Shown: piece after piece, positions 1 through 5,331 of the stretch
How positions within the stretch are numbered: the stretch's first letter is position 1
How the letters are laid out: the number at the start of each line of letters is the position of its first letter
NCBI GenBank assembly: GCA_903893955.1
Contig: CAITOG010000325.1
Location: 1-9,542, forward strand
From: an uncultured Actinomycetes bacterium
Lineage (GTDB): Bacteria > Actinomycetota > Acidimicrobiia > Acidimicrobiales > RAAP-2
Direction: 5' to 3'
DNA: 9,542 nucleotides
Notes under the pieces: model-generated
Database searches by the model: none
Told to the model about the DNA's origin: nothing
What the model saw: the letters and a program-made list of their open reading frames with translations, nothing else
Program-made: the position numbers and the translations under genes

Positions 1-2
1 AG

Positions 3-1007
3 GACGGTGGCTTCCAGCGCACCGAGATCGAGCGTCGCGACGTTGGCAAGAACGACGTGCTGATCAAGATCGAGTTCGCTGGCATCTGCCATTCCGACAT
101 CCACACTGCCCGGGAGGAGTGGGGATCGATCAACTATCCCCTCGTGCCGGGCCACGAGATCGCGGGTGTCGTTGAGGAGGTCGGAGCTGGCGTGACCCGC
201 CACAAGGTCGGAGATCGCGTGGGGGTGGGCTGCATGGTCAATTCCTGCAAGTCGTGTGAGAACTGCCTCGCGGGCGAAGAGCAGTACTGCCTCAAGGGAA
301 ATGTCGGCACCTATGACTCGACCGACGTCGACGGCACCATCACCAAGGGCGGGTACTCGACCCACGTGGTCGTCGACGAGGACTTCGTGGTGACGATCCC
401 AGAGGGCATCGAGCTCGACGAGGCGGCTCCACTGCTGTGCGCGGGGATCACGATGTTCTCGCCCCTCAACCATTGGGGCACAGGGCCCGGCAAGCGTGTG
501 GCCATCGTGGGGCTTGGGGGCCTCGGCCACGTCGGGGTGAAGATCGCAGCCGCGATGGGCGCTGAGGTCGACATCTTGACGCGAAGCGACGCCAAGCGAC
601 TTGATGCCGAGCGCCTCGGGGCGACTGGCTTCCATGCTACTGGCGACCCGGAGGTCCTCAAGTCGCTCCGCAACACGTACGACCTGATCGTCAACACCGT
701 CTCAGCCGGCATCGATGCCAACCGCTACCTCGGGCTGCTTCGCCGCAATGGGGTGCTCGTCAACGTCGGTGTCTCCCCAGAGGGCTATCGGGTGACCTTC
801 CCTGCGCTGGCTGCCAATCGCCGGAGCTTGGCGGCATCGGGCATCGGGGGCATCGCTGAGACCCAGGCGATGCTCGACTTTTGCGCCGCTCACGGGATCG
901 GGGCTGATATCGAGGTGATCGATGCCAGCAAGATCGACGAAGCGTACGACCGGGTGGTGGCCAGCGATGTTCGCTATCGCTTCGTCATTGACACCGCGAC
1001 GATCTAA
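3..1007 (+). CDS. Zinc-dependent alcohol dehydrogenase, YahK/CAD type (5' end outside window)
   Basis: Medium-chain dehydrogenase/reductase that should interconvert alcohols and aldehydes with a nicotinamide cofactor in the cytoplasm. The frame is open from base 3 with no stop. It begins mid-protein with DGGFQRTEIERRDVGKNDV, which matches the region about 15 residues after the start in this family, so only a short N-terminus is missing. The catalytic zinc ligands are all visible: Cys in GICHSD (codon 87-89), His-Glu in GHE (153-158) and Cys in PLLCAG. Four structural-zinc cysteines lie in the CKSCENC...C stretch (about 246-290). The Rossmann motif GLGGLG (about 510-527) is followed by TRS after the second strand, which in this family favours NADP(H); that preference is inferred. 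The substrate cannot be read from sequence. The TAA stop shares bases with the TAG of the convergent GT87 gene. Confidence 0.93.
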   Translation, partial: DGGFQRTEIERRDVGKNDVLIKIEFAGICHSDIHTAREEWGSINYPLVPGHEIAGVVEEVGAGVTRHKVGDRVGVGCMVNSCKSCENCLAGEEQYCLKGNVGTYDSTDVDGTITKGGYSTHVVVDEDFVVTIPEGIELDEAAPLLCAGITMFSPLNHWGTGPGKRVAIVGLGGLGHVGVKIAAAMGAEVDILTRSDAKRLDAERLGATGFHATGDPEVLKSLRNTYDLIVNTVSAGIDANRYLGLLRRNGVLVNVGVSPEGYRVTFPALAANRRSLAASGIGGIAETQAMLDFCAAHGIGADIEVIDASKIDEAYDRVVASDVRYRFVIDTATI

Positions 1008-1597
1008 CGAGTGCGAGCGGGGGACTGGAGCTCTCGTCGACGAAGCGTGACCACCACAAGGCTGCTGGCGATCACCAGCAGGCCGACGAGTTGGTAGGCA
1101 TCGACGAACAAGAAGCCCGAGGTTGACGTGACGACGACTTCGCCGCGTGAGCGCGTCACGTAGGCACCGACGTGGTTGTAGCCCTGTCGGAAGAAGACCA
1201 GGGTCGACAGTCCGAGGATGACGCCGAAGGCTCGATGGCCAGCCCGATAGGCCTCGACGCCGGCGAACGGCAGCCAGAGGACCACCCAGACCCAGTGGTG
1301 TTGCCACGCGAACGGTGATGCCTCGACAGCGCTGATGGAGAGCACGAGGAGCGGGCACATCACAAGGCCGAGCTTCCAGAGTCCCCACGCGGCCATGAGC
1401 GCGACAGCAAGCAGTACAACGAAGGCAACCAGGAAGGCCGGGCGCGTGGCTAAGGCGCCGCCGAGCGGTGGCCTGGTGAGGATGCCGTTGATCGAGTCGT
1501 TCCAGGTCCCGGCGAAGCCGCTGACTGGCCACGAAGCGGATGAGCTCACCCCTCGGCTTGAGACCTGACCGCTTGGGACGAGGTAGGTCCAGTAGCG
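1004..1597 (-). CDS. C-terminal part of the GT87 glycosyltransferase (after the TAG)
   Basis: About 197 residues in the same frame as the N-terminal part. Immediately after the TAG comes RYWTYLVPSG, then WNDSINGILTR, equivalent to the GNQS-x-x-G-x-x-x-R region of actinobacterial GT87 enzymes. Next is a hydrophobic pair around PAFLVAFVVLLAVALMAAWG, then SPFAWQHHWVWVV, a close match to the SPISW-HHWVW hallmark of the family, and a last membrane helix near the C-terminus (FVDAYQLVGLLVIASSLVVV) followed by basic residues. The only early start candidate, GTG at 1549, has GAGGG directly against it, too close for a normal ribosome-binding site, so independent re-initiation looks unlikely. Confidence 0.6.
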   Translation of the reverse strand, partial: RYWTYLVPSGQVSSRGVSSSASWPVSGFAGTWNDSINGILTRPPLGGALATRPAFLVAFVVLLAVALMAAWGLWKLGLVMCPLLVLSISAVEASPFAWQHHWVWVVLWLPFAGVEAYRAGHRAFGVILGLSTLVFFRQGYNHVGAYVTRSRGEVVVTSTSGFLFVDAYQLVGLLVIASSLVVVTLRRRELQSPARTR

Positions 1598-1600
1598 CTA
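1598..1600 (-). other. In-frame amber codon inside GT87
   Basis: The forward bases 1598-1600 are CTA, which reads TAG on the minus strand. The codons on each side are TCA (Ser) and CGC (Arg). There is no homopolymer at the site, and no obvious stem-loop or known readthrough signal follows within the next 20 bases. Confidence 0.9.
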
Positions 1601-2293
1601 TGACGCAGCCGGGGCAAAGGCAACGCCCGCAAGGACGCCGACCACGCCGCCGATGAGTGCCCGAACAAGACCGCGAAGTTGGCTGCGTGCCGCGATCGCC
1701 ACGATGAAGATCGCTGGCCACAGCGACAGCGATGCCACGAGCCCGACGAGAAACCCGGCGCGGCGCTTGGGAATCCAGAGCAGATCGACGGTGACGAGGG
1801 CCATGAACCACAGCTGGTCCTGACCGGTCGAGAGCGCAGCGGTTACAGGGAAGACCACCACTGCGCAGATGGGAAGCGCGGCCAGCGACGCGGCCACGAG
1901 TGCGACCGACCGCCGACACCCCAGGACCGTGCTGGCCCCGGCAGCGGTGATGACAGCCACGCTGGCGAGCGAGAGCCAGCAGGCGATCAAGGCAGCGGTC
2001 TGCGGGCTTAGAAAGGTGAGCGGGAGGTGGAGCAGCGAGACCCCAGGGGGCACGTTGTCGGAGATGTGGCGTCCGACGAAGTATGGGTCGTGACCGTGGA
2101 GGAGCAGACGAGTCTCTGCAAGTCGCTGGAAGAGGTCTCCAAACCGGTGCCTGCTCGTGACCCAGCCGTGGAACAGGTAGCGGTGGAGGACGAGCGCCCA
2201 GATGGTCGTGAGCACGAGCCAGGTGGCGACTGCAGCGATGATTCTTGTCGAGCGCGTTGTCCACGCCTCCGATCCGCCCCCACCAGCGGTCAT
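1598..2293 (-). CDS. N-terminal part of the GT87 glycosyltransferase (231 aa to the TAG)
   Basis: As read literally this frame gives 231 residues. After a short cytoplasmic head comes a membrane segment (about 17-37), then an extracytoplasmic loop with FGDLFQRLAETRLLLHGHDPY (about 51-71). That loop contains the Asp expected for the catalytic acidic residue of GT87 (D53) and the LL-G-DPY pattern of DUF2029. Further membrane segments lie at about 99-120, 129-152 and 180-200, and the family motif around LSTGQDQLWF (155-163) is present. The ATG at 2293 is chosen because it follows a GGGAGG ribosome-binding site by 9 bases; upstream sequence in this frame is charged and unlike the family. The fragment lacks the later membrane segments and the HHWVW motif, so it is unlikely to act alone. 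Confidence 0.7.
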   Translation of the reverse strand: MTAGGGGSEAWTTRSTRIIAAVATWLVLTTIWALVLHRYLFHGWVTSRHRFGDLFQRLAETRLLLHGHDPYFVGRHISDNVPPGVSLLHLPLTFLSPQTAALIACWLSLASVAVITAAGASTVLGCRRSVALVAASLAALPICAVVVFPVTAALSTGQDQLWFMALVTVDLLWIPKRRAGFLVGLVASLSLWPAIFIVAIAARSQLRGLVRALIGGVVGVLAGVAFAPAAS

Positions 2294-2302
2294 GGCCGAA
2301 AG

Positions 2303-2308
2303 CCTCCC
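2303..2308 (-). promoter_or_regulatory. Ribosome-binding site for GT87
   Basis: GGGAGG on the minus strand, 9 bases before the ATG at 2293. It decides the start among several possible upstream codons in the same open frame. Confidence 0.6.
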
Positions 2309-2341
2309 ACAAGGGCACCGTCGAATCGCACGTGGCAAGCG

Positions 2342-2347
2342 TAGGCT
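2342..2347 (+). promoter_or_regulatory. Possible leaderless -10 box (TAGGCT) for the 2354 gene
   Basis: TAGGCT fits the TANNNT consensus of actinobacterial -10 elements and stands exactly 6 bases before the ATG at 2354. That spacing would place the transcript start on the A of the start codon. There is no Shine-Dalgarno sequence in front of this ATG, which agrees with a leaderless mRNA. No good -35 box is visible, so this is a suggestion from spacing only. Confidence 0.35.
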
Positions 2348-2353
2348 CGGCCC

Positions 2354-2932
2354 ATGGCGTCCTGGAGGGCTAGACGAGTCGATGACCCGGTGTGGCAATC
2401 GGCGGATTTCAAGGACCCGTGGCGACTCCGTGCTCGGCTCACCCGTCGGCGGGCTGCCGTTGGGTGCGCGCTGCTCGTGTGCTCGCTGGGTATCTCCTGG
2501 CTGCTCTTCACCCTGGGTGGCTTTGATTGGGCCATGGTGCTCACGGTCGTTGCGGTGCTCACCACGTTGTTCTTCATCGGGAGCCGCCGACCGAGTTCGA
2601 CGATCCTCTTCGCCGTGGTCGTCCTCACCATTGGGTTCGGATGGCTTGAGACGGTCAATGCGGTTGGCTTCCACACCCTCGATCTCACGGGCCCGCCACC
2701 CAAGGTGGTGGTCTGTGGACGGGACTACCTGCTCGATCCAACGCCCGTGGCATCGTCAGCGTCCATCCTTGCCGCCGACCGACAGTTGACCGGTACCTGG
2801 TCGACCCTTGTGACACCATCCGGGACGAAGGTCCTGGTGCCGTCGTGCTCGGGAGGCATGACGGCGACGGTGCTCCACACCCCGCCGGTCGATGGGAGGT
2901 GGTATGCGTACTCCCTCTCAGGCGGACCGTAA
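2354..2932 (+). CDS. Unrecognised membrane protein with three predicted segments and an exported C-terminal domain
   Basis: A 192-residue protein of no family I recognise. An arginine-rich head (residues 1-33) is followed by hydrophobic segments at about 34-55, 59-77 and 81-99, then a roughly 90-residue polar tail. The positive-inside rule (RRR before segment 1, SRRPS between segments 2 and 3) predicts the N-terminus inside and the tail outside the membrane. The tail has only two cysteines, C121 (VVCGRD) and C165 (PSCSGG), which could form a disulfide there. It starts 60 bases from the divergent GT87 start and ends 36 bases from the convergent dehydrogenase. Codon choice and composition resemble its neighbours. 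It is called a gene because of its coherent membrane pattern and because it fills the only space between clear genes; the function is unknown. Confidence 0.75.
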   Translation: MASWRARRVDDPVWQSADFKDPWRLRARLTRRRAAVGCALLVCSLGISWLLFTLGGFDWAMVLTVVAVLTTLFFIGSRRPSSTILFAVVVLTIGFGWLETVNAVGFHTLDLTGPPPKVVVCGRDYLLDPTPVASSASILAADRQLTGTWSTLVTPSGTKVLVPSCSGGMTATVLHTPPVDGRWYAYSLSGGP

Positions 2933-2968
2933 GGGTGGCGGATGACCCTCGTGCTGATGACCGCCCTG

Positions 2969-3802
2969 TCAGGCGATCCAGGTCGAGGTCATCGAAGTGA
3001 CCGCCGAGCCGTCGAGGTCAGTGAGCTTCGTGGCGACGAACTCGGTCGACCAGGCGGAGGTCTGGTAACGGAATGCCGGCTGTTCGGCTGCCACGATCTC
3101 GACCAGCAAAGCGGCGACCTCGTCAGCGCTCTGCGCGTTGGCGAACTGGTTCCCTGCCCTCGAGAGGTAGCCAGCCTTCTGTGACGCATAGGGGGCGTCT
3201 GCATCGGCATCCAGCATCCCCTCGATCCCTGACACGTTGGCGATAAAGCTGGTCGATACCGGTCCCGGCTCGACCACAGAGACCGAGATGCCCTTGGTGG
3301 CCGCCATCGGGGCGAGGCTCTCCATGAGACCCTCCACGGCGAACTTCGCCGCGCAGTACGCCTCGTTGAAGGGCTGGCCGACGATGCCGCCCACGCTGGT
3401 GACCGTGATGATTCGGCCCTGGCCGGCGAGACGCATGGCGGGCAGGACCACCTTGGTGGCGTGGGCCACGGCGAAGAAGTTCACCTCGAGCGCGTGGCGC
3501 AGCTGGTCCATGCTGAGTTCCTCAAGGGTGCCAACGACCCCGACCCCGGCGTTGTTGATGAGGACTTCAATCGGGGCTCTCTGTGCGACCTCGTCGAGCA
3601 CCGATTCGACTGCGTCGCCATCAGTGACCTCGAGCAGCACGACCTCGAGCTCGACGGAGCTGGTTGAGGCGCGTTCGAGCAGTGCGGTTCGCGCCTCGGT
3701 GGTCCGGACGGTTGCGACTACGTCGTGGCCAGCTTGTGCGAGTGCAAGGGCTCCAGCCTCACCGATGCCGCTCGATGCTCCTGTGATGACGATCCGTGCC
3801 AT
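2969..3802 (-). CDS. Classical short-chain dehydrogenase/reductase (17-beta-HSD-like subgroup)
   Basis: A 277-residue NAD(P)-dependent oxidoreductase of the classical SDR family, the usual length. Motifs in order: cofactor-binding TGASSGIG (7-14), NNAG (83-86), and the catalytic tetrad N109, S136, Y149 and K153 (YCAAK). VEPGPVST (177-184) is the usual loop after the active site. An Arg after the second strand (TVRTT, 31-35) is common in NADP-preferring members. The tail GYLSRAGNQFANAQSADEVA and RYQTS resembles the branch named for 17-beta-hydroxysteroid dehydrogenase, but the true substrate is unknown. The ATG at 3802 is chosen because the fold starts directly there (MARIVITG); the sequence upstream in frame is basic and unrelated. 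A run of seven G just before the ATG may serve as the ribosome-binding site. The stop is TGA, convergent with the membrane protein gene. Confidence 0.93.
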   Translation of the reverse strand: MARIVITGASSGIGEAGALALAQAGHDVVATVRTTEARTALLERASTSSVELEVVLLEVTDGDAVESVLDEVAQRAPIEVLINNAGVGVVGTLEELSMDQLRHALEVNFFAVAHATKVVLPAMRLAGQGRIITVTSVGGIVGQPFNEAYCAAKFAVEGLMESLAPMAATKGISVSVVEPGPVSTSFIANVSGIEGMLDADADAPYASQKAGYLSRAGNQFANAQSADEVAALLVEIVAAEQPAFRYQTSAWSTEFVATKLTDLDGSAVTSMTSTWIA

Positions 3803-3906
3803 GGCCCCCCCTGTGCTGCGTCGTGGTGGACTGACCCTACCGGGGACCCACACGTGCGGCATCGGACCTCGGGAGTGCGAGGCAGCGCAGACCTTTCGCA
3901 ACGAGG

Positions 3907-3923
3907 TTGGCGGCACCCGCCAA
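3907..3923 (-). terminator. Perfect 7-bp hairpin just downstream of the TY-Chap-like gene
   Basis: TTGGCGG - 3-base loop - CCGCCAA forms a perfect, GC-rich stem that begins 5 bases past the TGA of the 4345-3929 gene and about 105 bases before the dehydrogenase start on the same strand. It has no T-tract after the stem, so it is not a textbook intrinsic terminator. U-tract-less hairpin terminators have been proposed in Actinobacteria, and it could equally be an mRNA-end stabiliser. Confidence 0.35.
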
Positions 3924-3928
3924 AAGGC

Positions 3929-4345
3929 TCACGTGATGGCGAGGTTGCGCTCGACAAGAGTCACGCGCTCGGAGCGCGGGACTCGCAGTACCTCGACAAG
4001 AGCAAGGGCGCCCATCGTGCAGGCGACCATGACGTCGGCCACATCATCTGAGCTCCACCACCAGTTGGGATGCGGCTCGGCCTCGATCCCTGGTGGGCTG
4101 AAGCCGGCATCAAGAAGCCTCATCTCATCGTCGAGATCAAGCCGGAAGTCGTCATCGAGGAAACGGTTCGAGATGCACTCGACGATCAGTTTCTGATCCT
4201 CTCGAGCGAGGAACTGCACGTAGCGGTCGCCGGAGACCTCGATGATGAGAGCGACACGTTCTTGAGAGAGGAGGTGGCGCAGCAACAGCTCGGGAAGGTT
4301 GGCGACGACAGAACCGAACGCGAGATTGCGGTAGGTGCGGTCCAT
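3929..4345 (-). CDS. Small TY-Chap-like (YbjN/type VII chaperone-related) protein
   Basis: A 138-residue soluble acidic protein with no signal peptide or membrane segment. The order of features resembles the N-terminal domain of actinobacterial TY-Chap proteins, relatives of YbjN and type III/type VII secretion chaperones. There is an amphipathic N-terminal helix (LPELLLRHLLSQ), a strand pair ending in RYVQFLAR (41-48), a CISNRFL segment (57-63), a helix ending in LLDAGFSPPG (77-86), PNWWW (93-97) and a final helix leading to a conserved-looking VEVLRVP (117-123). This assignment is from memory of the family pattern and is moderate. No ESX secretion genes occur nearby, so a chaperone role cannot be inferred from context. 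It starts at the ATG at 4345 behind an AAGGAG site and may be co-transcribed with the downstream dehydrogenase unless the hairpin at 3907-3923 stops transcription. Confidence 0.8.
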   Translation of the reverse strand: MDRTYRNLAFGSVVANLPELLLRHLLSQERVALIIEVSGDRYVQFLAREDQKLIVECISNRFLDDDFRLDLDDEMRLLDAGFSPPGIEAEPHPNWWWSSDDVADVMVACTMGALALVEVLRVPRSERVTLVERNLAIT

Positions 4346-4462
4346 GGTGTGTCTCCTTCCGGTACGCCTTCATCGTCGCGGGCGGGTGTGACGCGATCGG
4401 GTGCCGCCTGCCTGAAGCATGGCGGGCGAGCCCTCCTCCACCAACAGGGTCATGATGGGTGA
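4346..4462. other. Divergent promoter region between the TY-Chap-like and UbiA genes
   Basis: These 117 bases must hold the promoters of both divergent genes. I can recognise the AAGGAG site on the minus strand but no convincing -10/-35 pair. A 7-base inverted repeat with one G-U pair (4406-4412 and 4421-4427) is the only visible structure and is weak. Confidence 0.4.
4353..4358 (-). promoter_or_regulatory. Ribosome-binding site for the TY-Chap-like gene
   Basis: AAGGAG within GGAAGGAGA on the minus strand, 7 bases before the ATG at 4345. It is the strongest Shine-Dalgarno match in the window. Confidence 0.75.
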
Positions 4463-5284
4463 GTGAGGAGGCTGCGAGGACTGCTGGCGGCGTGCCATCT
4501 CGGACCGACCCTCGCGGTCACCGCCGCCACGACGTCGCTTGCCGGTTTGGTCGGGCGCGGGTGGGGATGTGTCGCGGTCGCGCTGGCAGTGTTCGCTGGC
4601 CAACTCTCGGTGGGATGGAGCAATGACTGGCTCGATGCTGCTCGGGACGGCGCCACGCGCCGAACGACGAAGCCGATCGTTGCCGGCCTCGTCAGCGCGC
4701 AGGAGGTCAAGGTCGCTGCGCTGCTGGCGGCTCTTGCTGCGGTGCCGCTGTCGCTGCTCTCAGGATGGCGTGCGGCCGCCGTCCACCTCGTGGCGATCTC
4801 GTCGGCATGGGCCTACAACGCAGGTCTCAAAGCCATGTGGCTGAGCCCGCTGCCCTACGTCATCTCCTTCGCGCTGCTGCCAGCGTTCGTGACCTTGGGG
4901 CCACCGAACTTTTCGTGGCCGAGGCCCGTGCTGATGGTGGTGGCAGCGCTCCTCGGCAGTGGTGTGCACTTCATCAATACGCTCTCAGACGTCGAGCAAG
5001 ATGCCATCACCGGGATCCAGGGACTCCCGCAGCGGCTCGGACCTCGGCGCTCGGCGATGGTCGGCAGCATGCTGCTGCTCTCTGGGCTGCTGGTACTCCG
5101 TCTTATGAGCCCCCGATTCCCAGGCCTCTCCGATCTCCTTGTGGTCATAGGGTTTGGAGCGACGGCGATGGTGATCGCCTCCGCTGGCCGGGGGCGGACT
5201 GCGGCGTCACAGCATTGGGCGATCTTGGTGGGCGGGCTGGGTGTGGTGCTCTTCGCCGTGGGAAATCCTTCGCTCGTGGGGTGA
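4463..5284 (+). CDS. UbiA-family prenyltransferase
   Basis: A 273-residue integral membrane protein of the UbiA superfamily, which transfers a polyprenyl group from its diphosphate to an aromatic ring, a sugar or another acceptor. The two Asp-rich Mg-diphosphate motifs are present: NDWLDAARD (54-62, NDxxDxxxD) and DVEQD (176-180), followed by the usual G-x-x-x-LPQRLG. YNAGLK (118-123) matches the conserved Tyr-Lys segment. Repeated hydrophobic stretches between residues 10 and 270 are consistent with eight or nine helices. The acceptor is unknown; I see no feature tying it to menaquinone, heme O or arabinogalactan synthesis. The start is GTG at 4463, because an in-frame TGA stands immediately before it and the family-like LLAACHLGPTLAVTA begins seven codons later. 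The ribosome-binding site is weak. It is probably co-transcribed with the ABC exporter 47 bases downstream and diverges from the 4345 gene. Confidence 0.92.
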   Translation: MRRLRGLLAACHLGPTLAVTAATTSLAGLVGRGWGCVAVALAVFAGQLSVGWSNDWLDAARDGATRRTTKPIVAGLVSAQEVKVAALLAALAAVPLSLLSGWRAAAVHLVAISSAWAYNAGLKAMWLSPLPYVISFALLPAFVTLGPPNFSWPRPVLMVVAALLGSGVHFINTLSDVEQDAITGIQGLPQRLGPRRSAMVGSMLLLSGLLVLRLMSPRFPGLSDLLVVIGFGATAMVIASAGRGRTAASQHWAILVGGLGVVLFAVGNPSLVG

Positions 5285-5331
5285 TGGCGTCGATCGCCCA
5301 CAGATGGCCTCCACCGGGCGAGAAGTAGGGT

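Larger units (their letters stand above)
1004..2293 (-). pseudogene. GT87/DUF2029 glycosyltransferase interrupted by an in-frame TAG
   Basis: A single reading frame runs from the ATG at 2293 to the TAG at 1006-1004 (430 codons, a normal length for GT87 enzymes) but contains one TAG at 1600-1598, codon 232. Both sides are in the same frame and both carry family-specific sequence with nothing missing: FAPAAS precedes the stop and RYWTYLVPSG follows it directly. The break is therefore a point nonsense change (CAG or TGG to TAG would need one base) and not a frameshift or deletion. GT87 enzymes are integral membrane mannosyltransferases or related enzymes that use a polyprenyl-phosphate sugar outside the cytoplasm and need both halves, so the product is probably inactive unless the stop is a sequencing error or is read through. 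The gene uses TAG as its own terminator, which argues against amber reassignment. Confidence 0.8.

Noticed and set aside
1598..1600. Genetic-code reassignment or programmed readthrough of TAG
   Set aside because: The same gene ends in TAG and other genes end normally in TAA or TGA; there is no known readthrough context or stem-loop after the codon. A mutation or sequence error is simpler.
702..2318. A 538-codon open frame on the minus strand across the alcohol dehydrogenase end and the whole GT87 gene
   Set aside because: It is out of frame with GT87, rich in Arg, Pro and His, has no recognisable domain, and overlaps two genes with clear family motifs; it is a GC-rich shadow.
2932..2967. Candidate terminator between the convergent membrane-protein and dehydrogenase genes
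   Set aside because: Only 5-bp alternatives (AGGGT/ACCCT or GGCGG/CCGCC) with no T-tract on either strand.
3849..3935. Two CACGTG palindromes near the dehydrogenase start
   Set aside because: The hexamer recurs inside coding sequence in this window and is common in GC-rich DNA; no spacing pattern supports an operator.
3237..4196. A 319-codon open frame on the plus strand opposite the dehydrogenase and the TY-Chap-like gene
   Set aside because: Its product is Ser/Thr/Arg-rich with no motif, and it lies antisense to the intact SDR catalytic sequence; it is a shadow.
4406..4427. GCCTGCC/GGCGGGC inverted repeat with an 8-base loop in the 4346-4462 gap
   Set aside because: It needs a G-U pair, has no T-tract, and is expected by chance in such GC-rich sequence.
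4370..4452. A short minus-strand frame (27 codons from the ATG at 4452) upstream of the TY-Chap-like gene
   Set aside because: It has no ribosome-binding site of note, no family pattern and no overlap with the next start; chance is the simplest explanation.
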